This document shows positions 1 through 4,370 of a stretch of DNA of 5,577 bases, in pieces. The stretch is from contig JAEZJP010000096.1 in the NCBI GenBank assembly GCA_023415715.1, positions 1-5,577 on the forward strand, given 5' to 3'. The stretch is from Bacillota bacterium (GTDB lineage: Bacteria; Bacillota; Clostridia; Christensenellales; Aristaeellaceae). The position numbers were made by a program, and so were the translations under genes. Position 1 is the first letter of the stretch, and each line of letters begins with the position of its first letter. The notes under the pieces were generated by a model that was not told the DNA's origin, did not search any database, and saw only the letters and a program-made list of their open reading frames with translations.

Positions 1-78
1 AAATTGCTTCCTGCCGCCAATTACTATTCGTAATATTCAGCCGTATTTAAGCTTGATCTGTAGAAACCGTTGAAAAGT
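1..78. other. Left-edge stretch with no supported gene
   Basis: No start codon with a ribosome binding site is seen on either strand. The plus-strand frame beginning at base 1 reads ten sense codons and stops at 31-33. It could be the last residues of a gene entering from the left, but ten codons are too few to tell. A small inverted repeat (ATTAC at 20-24, GTAAT at 30-34) is present and has no evident role. Confidence 0.4.
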
Positions 79-130
79 AAAAAAACTTTGGGGCTGTCTT
101 GCCAGAAAAAATCCTGGGCAAGACAGCCCC
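79..130 (-). terminator. Strong intrinsic terminator of the tetR gene, possibly bidirectional
   Basis: The arms at 90-105 and 114-130 form a long GC-rich stem: GGGGCTGTCTTGCC pairs fully with GGCAAGACAGCCCC, then three more pairs follow after one bulged G. The loop is AAAAAATC. On the minus strand the stem is followed after AAAG by seven T (complement of A at 79-85). The stem starts 28 nt past the tetR stop codon, so it ends that transcript. On the plus strand the stem is followed by CTCTTTT (131-137), so it may also stop transcription arriving from the left. Confidence 0.9.
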
Positions 131-158
131 CTCTTTTGGCAAATACTGTTGCTTGCTG

Positions 159-785
159 CTAAAACAGCCGTGTCACAATCCGATGAATGTAGTCATGCAA
201 CATATTCCGGTCTTTAAAGTCATAGCGGCTGAAAGCATCAAACAATTGAGGGAGAAGGGCGGGCAGAAGGAATGCGGCGGCCATGATCTGCATTAGTGCC
301 AGGCGCAGATCGCCTTCCTTACGGTCTTGGCAGCCTGGCTTTATGCGGTGCAGAAGTTCCTCCAGAAACTGGTTGAGCCGCTTGATGCCCGGCTGGTCAT
401 ATTTCCCTTGCGCAAACGCGCTGAAGAAATGCGCCCGTGTCAGGCCTGGATAGGTATGCGCACCTTCGATAAGCCTCGTAAGCACAGCCTCAATATGTTC
501 TTGTGCCGTACATACTTCCGGAACCTGATAATCGTTCCAGTCAAAAGCGTTTTGAAGGGATACATCGATTGCTTTCTCCAGCAGTCTGTCTTTGCTTCTG
601 AAATAATAGTTGATGGCGGCGCTGTTCTGCCCAGCCTTTTCTGCGATGCGGCGAATGGTTGCACCCTGCAGCCCGTATTCCTCTATGCACATAATCGCCG
701 CGTTAACGATCCGCTCCTCCGCGTCCAATTGCATATCCATAGCCATCATCCTTTCCGATGGTTGTCCGCAACATTGTAACGCCAT
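159..785 (-). CDS. TetR/AcrR-family transcriptional regulator
   Basis: This is a 208-residue protein of typical TetR-family length. The N-terminal DNA-binding domain spans about residues 22-73. Its helix-turn-helix lies in ATIRRIAEKAG...SAAINYYFRSKDRLLEKAI (residues 42-73), which carries the family-typical Y-Y-F-x-S-K-D/E-x-L-L sequence at the end of the recognition helix. The remaining roughly 135 residues are helical and hydrophobic near 163-182, as expected of a ligand-binding and dimerisation domain, and give no clue to the ligand. I chose the ATG at 785 because AGGAG (minus strand, 796-792) lies 6 nt before it. Internal ATGs at residues 16 and 18, preceded by GGAAAGG, are a credible alternative giving about 193 residues. 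It is divergent from the Lnt-like gene, and a paired operator-like motif between them suggests it represses that gene and itself. This regulatory role is inferred. Confidence 0.93.
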   Translation of the reverse strand: MALQCCGQPSERMMAMDMQLDAEERIVNAAIMCIEEYGLQGATIRRIAEKAGQNSAAINYYFRSKDRLLEKAIDVSLQNAFDWNDYQVPEVCTAQEHIEAVLTRLIEGAHTYPGLTRAHFFSAFAQGKYDQPGIKRLNQFLEELLHRIKPGCQDRKEGDLRLALMQIMAAAFLLPALLPQLFDAFSRYDFKDRNMLHDYIHRIVTRLF

Positions 786-817
786 TCCATACTCCTGTCA
801 AATGTTTTAAATGAGAG

Positions 818-846
818 ATTTAATCAAGCGATTGACAATGTGACAA
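818..846 (-). promoter_or_regulatory. Predicted sigma-A promoter of the tetR gene
   Basis: On the minus strand the -35 is TTGTCA (846-841) and the -10 is TTAAAT (823-818), with exactly 17 bp between them. Transcription would start near 811, giving a leader of about 25 nt that contains the AGGAG site. The -10 lies inside the left operator-like arm (818-835), so a repressor bound there would block this promoter, which fits autoregulation. Confidence 0.65.
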
Positions 847-860
847 TTCAATGATATGAT
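832..860 (+). promoter_or_regulatory. Predicted sigma-A promoter of the Lnt-like gene
   Basis: A consensus -35 TTGACA (832-837) and near-consensus -10 TATGAT (855-860) are separated by 17 bp. Transcription would start near 867, about 70 nt before the chosen ATG. Eleven of the twelve hexamer bases match the sigma-A consensus, so it would probably be strong without a repressor. The -35 overlaps the left operator-like arm, and the base right after the -10 begins the right arm. Confidence 0.85.
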
Positions 861-921
861 TCAAACGCGTGATTAAATTGTGCATTTGACCCACGCAAAA
901 TGTATTATGCTATGTTGGGAT

Positions 922-927
922 GGAGGA
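922..927 (+). promoter_or_regulatory. Ribosome binding site that sets the Lnt-like start
   Basis: GGAGGA lies 10 nt before the ATG at 937. An in-frame GTG at 880 would lengthen the protein by 19 residues. It has no Shine-Dalgarno sequence, sits about 13 nt from the predicted transcription start, and adds a non-hydrophobic stretch before the first membrane helix, so 937 is preferred. Confidence 0.75.
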
Positions 928-936
928 TCATTTGGA

Positions 937-2400
937 ATGAAAAATCAATCTTGGAAGCGTGAAAAGGGGTTACCGTTGCTTGCTGGAATATTCGGCTCAA
1001 CTTTGTTGATATTCATGTCCTGGCGTCAAAATATTCCGTTTGTATCATGGCTGATCCCTTTCCTGCTTCTGTATTGTTTCAGAAACTTGTCTGGCTGGGT
1101 GCTGACCTTACCGGTTGCACTTTTGAGCATCGTAGGGAAAATCATTGCCATGCATGGTGGTTGGGATATAGACCTTGGTATGGAGGTTGCGTTTGGACTT
1201 TTGGTCAGCGTGCCGCTGCTGGCTGCGTTATATCTGGACAGGATACTTCGGTTCAGAATGAAACCTCTGATGGCGACGTTGATTTTCCCGGCAGTCTATA
1301 CAGCCTTGGATTTCCTGCTGTCACTCTCACCTATAGGCATGACGTTCTCCCTTGCATATACACAAAGCCGGCAGTTAATGCTGGCGCAAAGCTCCGCTCT
1401 TGCGGGAAGCTGGATGATCTGCTTTATAGTGTCATGGACCGGCTCCCTTGCAAACACAGTATTGGCTGAGGCGACAAGGGGAAGAAAGGTACGCCTTTTG
1501 ATAGCGGTTTATATCCTTGTGATGATAGGTTTTCTTGGATTTGGTTCGGTTAAAGAGACATTCCTGCGCCCGGACGGCGGAACGGTGCGCATAGGATCAA
1601 TCACTGTAGCTATGCCGGAGGATGCCTGGGCGATCACAGATGCGGGAACACCGCGGGAAGGTGCGGAGGAAAACAAGACGGTTTTTGCAGGGATGGATGA
1701 TGATTTGTTCCGCCTAAGTTATAAGGCTGCCGATGCCGGAGCAAAAATCATCTTCTGGTCGGAGGGAAACTGTGTTCTTTATGAAGATCAATACGATAGT
1801 TTCGTTCAACAGGCAAAGAATTTTGCCCAATCCAACGATGTTTATTTAATGGCAACGCCGCTTGTGCTGCGTTATGACAGGAACAAAAACGATAACCTGG
1901 CTGTTATGTTTGATCCAAACGGGAATCAGCTGTTCCGGTATGAAAAAACAAATTCCTGGTATCCAACAGATTCAGACGGCATTATTCCCAAGGCTGATAC
2001 GCCTTATGGAAAAATCGGCGCAGCCATCTGTTTCGATATGGATTTCCCTGCTTTCATCCGGCAGGCGGCGGATGTGGATATTATGCTGGTTCCTGCTTAC
2101 GATACAAAAAGGATAAGCCCGTTTCACACGGAAGGCGCTTTGCTGCGGGGGATGGAGTACGGATTCTCTGTCGTGCGGCAATGTAATGCCGGGCAATCTA
2201 CAGCAGCCGACTACAACGGGAATATCCTTGCGACACAGAGTTTTTTCAGTGCAGAGGAACGCCTCATGATCAGCGATGTTCCTACAAAGGGAATCAAAAC
2301 GCCATATGAGTTTGCCGGCGACTGGTTCGCTTACGCAGCCATCCTGCTTACGCTCTTTTTTATTGGATTTGGTATATTTTCAAAGCGAAAGAGTATTTAG
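937..2400 (+). CDS. Lnt-like membrane nitrilase-superfamily protein (apolipoprotein N-acyltransferase family)
   Basis: The 487-residue protein has Lnt architecture. About seven hydrophobic helices come first (near 12-27, 33-48, 53-71, 82-100, 110-129, 155-177 and 186-204). An extracytoplasmic nitrilase-fold domain follows (about 218-450), then one C-terminal helix (463-481) and a short basic tail. The nitrilase triad is visible: Glu276 in FWSEGN, Lys337 in YEKTN and Cys365 in ICFDMDFP. In E. coli Lnt the equivalents are E267, K335 and C387, and the enzyme transfers an acyl chain from phospholipid to the amino-terminal cysteine of lipoproteins. Differences are notable: Lnt has Cys-Tyr-Glu where this protein has Cys-Phe-Asp, and the VPFGE loop after the lysine is replaced by SWYPTD, putting Asp345 where Lnt has the essential E343 if aligned without gaps. 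Most Firmicutes lack canonical Lnt, so the acyl donor and acceptor are uncertain; a different membrane amidase or acyltransferase is possible. It is transcribed alone, with a repressor on the other side of its promoter and a terminator after it. Confidence 0.82.
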   Translation: MKNQSWKREKGLPLLAGIFGSTLLIFMSWRQNIPFVSWLIPFLLLYCFRNLSGWVLTLPVALLSIVGKIIAMHGGWDIDLGMEVAFGLLVSVPLLAALYLDRILRFRMKPLMATLIFPAVYTALDFLLSLSPIGMTFSLAYTQSRQLMLAQSSALAGSWMICFIVSWTGSLANTVLAEATRGRKVRLLIAVYILVMIGFLGFGSVKETFLRPDGGTVRIGSITVAMPEDAWAITDAGTPREGAEENKTVFAGMDDDLFRLSYKAADAGAKIIFWSEGNCVLYEDQYDSFVQQAKNFAQSNDVYLMATPLVLRYDRNKNDNLAVMFDPNGNQLFRYEKTNSWYPTDSDGIIPKADTPYGKIGAAICFDMDFPAFIRQAADVDIMLVPAYDTKRISPFHTEGALLRGMEYGFSVVRQCNAGQSTAADYNGNILATQSFFSAEERLMISDVPTKGIKTPYEFAGDWFAYAAILLTLFFIGFGIFSKRKSI

Positions 2401-2418
2401 CAAATAGAGCTTCGTGAA

Positions 2419-2450
2419 TGCCGTGCGTACTTTAAACGCACGGCACTTTT
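2419..2450 (+). terminator. Intrinsic terminator of the Lnt-like gene
   Basis: A perfect 10-bp stem pairs TGCCGTGCGT (2419-2428) with ACGCACGGCA (2436-2445) across a 7-nt loop, and CTTTT follows. It begins 19 nt past the stop codon at 2398-2400. The U-tract is short and then interrupted (CTTTTGTGTT), so termination may be incomplete. The stem is GC-rich and correctly placed. Confidence 0.85.
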
Positions 2451-2453
2451 GTG

Positions 2454-2481
2454 TTGCATTTATTTATGTTTGTGCTATACT
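2454..2481 (+). promoter_or_regulatory. Predicted promoter of the deaminase gene, with extended -10
   Basis: The -35 TTGCAT (2454-2459) and -10 TATACT (2476-2481) are 16 bp apart. TG at 2473-2474, one base before the -10, makes an extended -10 that would offset the imperfect -35. The expected start near 2488 gives a leader of about 33 nt with a very strong ribosome binding site. The promoter sits directly after the upstream terminator, so the deaminase is probably transcribed independently. Confidence 0.7.
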
Positions 2482-2520
2482 GCAATGATATTTTGGCTGA
2501 CATGGAGGAGGAGGGCAGCA

Positions 2521-3396
2521 ATGGAATTTGGGCAATATATGCGCCTTGCCATCAAAGAGGCGGAGGCAAGCTTGCGGGAAGGCAATAATGGATTCGGCGC
2601 TGTAATCGTCAAGGATGGGGCAGTCATTGCATATGCCCATGACCGGGAGGATACCTTCAGCGATCCCACCTCCCATGCGGAAATGAATGTCATCCGGGAG
2701 GCATGCACAAAAATCGGCAAAAAACTTGCCGGCTGTACGCTGGTATGCACCCATGAGCCTTGCCCTATGTGTGCTTTTGCCATCGTTTGGGCCGGCATTG
2801 AAGAGGTTATTTTCGGCTATTCCATTCAGGATGCTATGGCACAGGGCAGGAATCGGATCAATCTTCCTTGCAAGAAGGCCTTCCGCCTGGCGGGCTCTGA
2901 AATCAAGGTGCAGGGCGGTGTATTGAAAGAGGAATGCTCCATCTTGTACAGGGAAGATGTCAGACGTGAAATCAAGAACCTTCGGAACGCTGATGATGCC
3001 AGCCTGTCCGCACTGAATGAAGACTCTATAAAAAGAAGAACCGAATGGTTTCAGGAAAACAAAGGAAATCTGGACTTTGGTCTGAATGAATTGCCGTATG
3101 CAGGCTACAGGCTGCTGCTAAATAGGTTCCATATCACCGAAAAGGAAGCGCCTATAGCTCGGCGGACGGGCAGGGAGATCGTATTCCATTCCATGAACTT
3201 TTGCCCAACACTGGAAGCTTGCAGGATACTCGGGCTTGATACGCGGTATATTTGCAAGCGGCTGAATGAATCCTCCACCGATACGCTGGTCAAGCAGATC
3301 GACAGCAGGCTGAAGTTTTCCAGAAACTACGGTCGCTTAAGGCCCCATGAAGCATATTGTGAGGAAAGGATCAGCCTGGATGATGAAGAAACGTAA
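2521..3396 (+). CDS. Nucleoside deaminase (GuaD/TadA-like CDA fold) with a C-terminal extension
   Basis: The first 150 or so of its 291 residues form a zinc-dependent deaminase of the cytidine/deoxycytidylate deaminase fold. Zinc ligands and the proton-shuttle glutamate are seen in PTSHAEMN (His52, Glu54) and PCPMC (Cys81, Cys84). The sequences GFGAVIVKDG, DPTSHAEMNVIREACTKIG and PCPMCAFAIVWAGIEEVIFG resemble guanine deaminase GuaD and related purine or nucleoside deaminases more than tRNA deaminase TadA, so hydrolytic removal of an amino group from a free base or nucleoside is most likely; the substrate is not fixed by sequence alone. Residues 160-291 form an added region ending in a Cys-containing block (NFCPTLEAC, YIC, RPHEAYCEE; Cys228, 234, 245 and 280). 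I do not recognise it with confidence; GuaD and TadA are usually 150-170 residues. The start at 2521 is set by GGAGGAGG at 2504-2511; an in-frame TTG at 2449 lies upstream of the promoter -10 and is rejected. Confidence 0.88.
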   Translation: MEFGQYMRLAIKEAEASLREGNNGFGAVIVKDGAVIAYAHDREDTFSDPTSHAEMNVIREACTKIGKKLAGCTLVCTHEPCPMCAFAIVWAGIEEVIFGYSIQDAMAQGRNRINLPCKKAFRLAGSEIKVQGGVLKEECSILYREDVRREIKNLRNADDASLSALNEDSIKRRTEWFQENKGNLDFGLNELPYAGYRLLLNRFHITEKEAPIARRTGREIVFHSMNFCPTLEACRILGLDTRYICKRLNESSTDTLVKQIDSRLKFSRNYGRLRPHEAYCEERISLDDEET

Positions 3397-3399
3397 GAG

Positions 3400-4002
3400 T
3401 TACATCCTGACCATGGCGGCCGCGTTTTCCATAATCTTTGAAAATGCTTCCATCCCTTTAATATCCGCTATAAGCTTCGGCTTTACAGGCTTTTCGGGTA
3501 GGCCGGCAAGCGCAAGCTCGAACCGTTTTACATCATGCCAAGCGCCAAGCTTGTATCCCACATGGTGAAAGATGCCGATTGGTATGAAGCCGAAGGATGC
3601 ATGCAGGCCTTCACTTTTGGCGTTGGGCTGTGTGATGCCGGCATAGGCGTTGTAATATCCCTGAACTCTCAACAATTCAAAAAGCGCGGCATATAGAGCT
3701 GTACCGATGCGCTTTCCATGGTGTTTGGGATCAATATAGACAGACGCGTCCACCGACCATTGGTAGGCTGCCCGCGCTTTGTGCATGGAGGCGTAGGCGT
3801 AGCCCACGATTTCGCCATCGATTTCGCATACAAGCCAAGGCAGTTTTTCAAGAGTTGTATCGATCCTCTTGGCAAACTCCGCTTCTTCCGGAACCGCATA
3901 TTCAAAGGAAATGGCAGTGCTAAGCACATAAGGGCCGTAGATCTCCAGCAGGCGGGCGCTATCGTAAGCTGTAGCAAGGCGGATCAAAACTGAATGGTTC
4001 AC
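3400..4002 (-). CDS. GNAT N-acetyltransferase, phosphinothricin/methionine-sulfoximine acetyltransferase type
   Basis: The 200-residue protein aligns in style with the PAT/MnaT branch of the GNAT family, cytoplasmic enzymes that move an acetyl group from acetyl-CoA to the amino group of glutamate-like compounds (phosphinothricin, methionine sulfoximine or sulfone). Recognisable blocks in order are TAISFEYAVPEE (residues 29-40), AYQWSVDASVYIDP (79-92), the acetyl-CoA loop HHGKRIGTAL (94-103), NAKSEGLHASFGFIPIG (127-143) and the diagnostic VGYKLGAWHDV (148-158). The CoA loop departs from the textbook Q/R-x-x-G-x-G/A pattern, with His95 and Arg98 at the first and fourth positions. Residues after about 168 form a tail beyond the usual fold. 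The natural substrate cannot be read from sequence. The GTG start at 4002 is fixed by GGAGGTGA 7 nt upstream (measured from GGAGG). The gene has its own promoter and faces the deaminase tail to tail. Confidence 0.9.
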   Translation of the reverse strand: MNHSVLIRLATAYDSARLLEIYGPYVLSTAISFEYAVPEEAEFAKRIDTTLEKLPWLVCEIDGEIVGYAYASMHKARAAYQWSVDASVYIDPKHHGKRIGTALYAALFELLRVQGYYNAYAGITQPNAKSEGLHASFGFIPIGIFHHVGYKLGAWHDVKRFELALAGLPEKPVKPKLIADIKGMEAFSKIMENAAAMVRM

Positions 4003-4006
4003 ACAC

Positions 4007-4014
4007 TCACCTCC
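4007..4014 (-). promoter_or_regulatory. Ribosome binding site that fixes a GTG start for the acetyltransferase
   Basis: GGAGGTGA on the minus strand is nearly perfectly complementary to the 16S rRNA tail. It lies 7 nt (from GGAGG) before GTG at 4002-4000. No ATG in the same frame is nearby, so the GTG start is well supported. Confidence 0.85.
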
Positions 4015-4026
4015 CTATTTTTGCAA

Positions 4027-4055
4027 ATTATAATCCCTTATCTTTTCATTTACAA
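4027..4055 (-). promoter_or_regulatory. Predicted sigma-A promoter of the acetyltransferase gene
   Basis: On the minus strand the -35 is TTGTAA (4055-4050) and the -10 is the perfect consensus TATAAT (4032-4027), 17 bp apart. Transcription would start near 4020, leaving a leader of about 18 nt that holds the GGAGGTGA site. No operator-like symmetry is seen, which suggests simple constitutive expression. Confidence 0.8.
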
Positions 4056-4283
4056 GTATAAATTCACAATGTCCTGAGTTCGTCAATGATCTGAAGGGGA
4101 TAGTGCCTGTCGCTGGCATGGATTGGGTAACGGCTTATCCCGCAGGCGGAAAGATGTACCGGCAGGGGAAAATGCCGTAGTTTTGTGCATGTGGCGGATC
4201 CTGGGAAATAGAATCAGCTTTTTTGTCTGATTTGCGCCGCGGTGATTGCAGAAAAATTTTTTTGTCGTGTAAAAGAATACTAT

Positions 4284-4297
4284 TTGCATATATGCAA
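4284..4297. repeat. Perfect 14-bp palindrome TTGCATATATGCAA
   Basis: The sequence is its own reverse complement over 14 bases. It lies 74 bp before the transpeptidase start codon and 23 bp before the TATGAT at 4321. Its position upstream of a possible -10 would suit a binding site for a dimeric regulator. No regulator is encoded nearby that would obviously use it. Confidence 0.5.
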
Positions 4298-4329
4298 CTA
4301 AATGGGCAGGTGATTCGTCCTATGATATG

Positions 4330-4343
4330 GAAATGTACATTTC
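4330..4343. repeat. Perfect 14-bp palindrome GAAATGTACATTTC
   Basis: A second exact palindrome lies 27 bp before the transpeptidase ATG. If TATGAT at 4321-4326 is the -10, the palindrome lies over the transcription start, where a bound dimer would repress. Its sequence differs from the palindrome at 4284-4297, so they are not copies of one site. Confidence 0.5.
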
Positions 4344-4370
4344 TAGTTCTCATAATAACTGAGGTGTCCC

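Larger units (their letters stand above)
818..878. promoter_or_regulatory. Paired operator-like inverted 18-bp sites flanking the promoter
   Basis: ATTTAATCAAGCGATTGA (818-835) reappears in inverted orientation as TCAAACGCGTGATTAAAT (861-878), matching at 16 of 18 positions with a 25-bp gap. Each arm contains an imperfect palindrome with the common core TCAnnCGnnTGA (824-835 and 861-872); their centres are 37 bp apart. The left arm covers the forward -35 and the tetR -10, and the right arm covers the forward start site. Placement and symmetry are what is expected of sites for the adjacent TetR repressor. That this protein binds them is inferred. Confidence 0.72.
4056..4370. other. Intergenic region upstream of the L,D-transpeptidase, no supported gene
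   Basis: Short reading frames here on both strands have no ribosome binding site and no recognisable sequence. Visible structure includes a 5-bp stem (CGGCA 4160-4164, TGCCG 4173-4177) followed by TTTT, a 6-bp stem (AATCAG 4212-4217, CTGATT 4227-4232) enclosing a T-run, an A/T-rich block with A5T7 (4252-4263), and two perfect 14-bp palindromes described separately. TATGAT at 4321-4326 could be the -10 of the transpeptidase gene, but no good -35 lies 16-18 bp upstream of it, so I do not call a promoter. Confidence 0.5.

Noticed and set aside
327..779. Open reading frame of 150 codons on the plus strand, opposite tetR
   Set aside because: It lies entirely antisense to a well-supported TetR-family gene and shows no recognisable domain or ribosome binding site.
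880..936. GTG at 880 as the start of the Lnt-like protein
   Set aside because: It has no Shine-Dalgarno sequence and lies within about 13 nt of the predicted transcription start and next to the operator arm. The ATG at 937 has GGAGGA upstream and begins just before the first membrane helix.
4160..4184. Stem-loop CGGCA/TGCCG followed by TTTT as a terminator
   Set aside because: The stem has only 5 bp with an 8-nt loop, the T-run is short and offset by three bases, and no gene ends nearby on the plus strand.
4261..4269. Possible Spo0A box (TTTGTCGTG)
   Set aside because: It matches only seven of nine positions of TTTGTCGAA. A match this short is expected by chance in an A/T-rich stretch, and no promoter is clearly placed next to it.
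4083..4353. Two short minus-strand reading frames of 68 and 72 codons
   Set aside because: They overlap each other in different frames, have no ribosome binding site, show no recognisable sequence and cover a region rich in palindromes and T-runs.
4351..4356. CATAAT as the -10 of the transpeptidase promoter, with TGGAAA at 4328-4333
   Set aside because: Transcription would start at about 4363, inside the GAGGTG ribosome binding site, so the message could not be translated normally.
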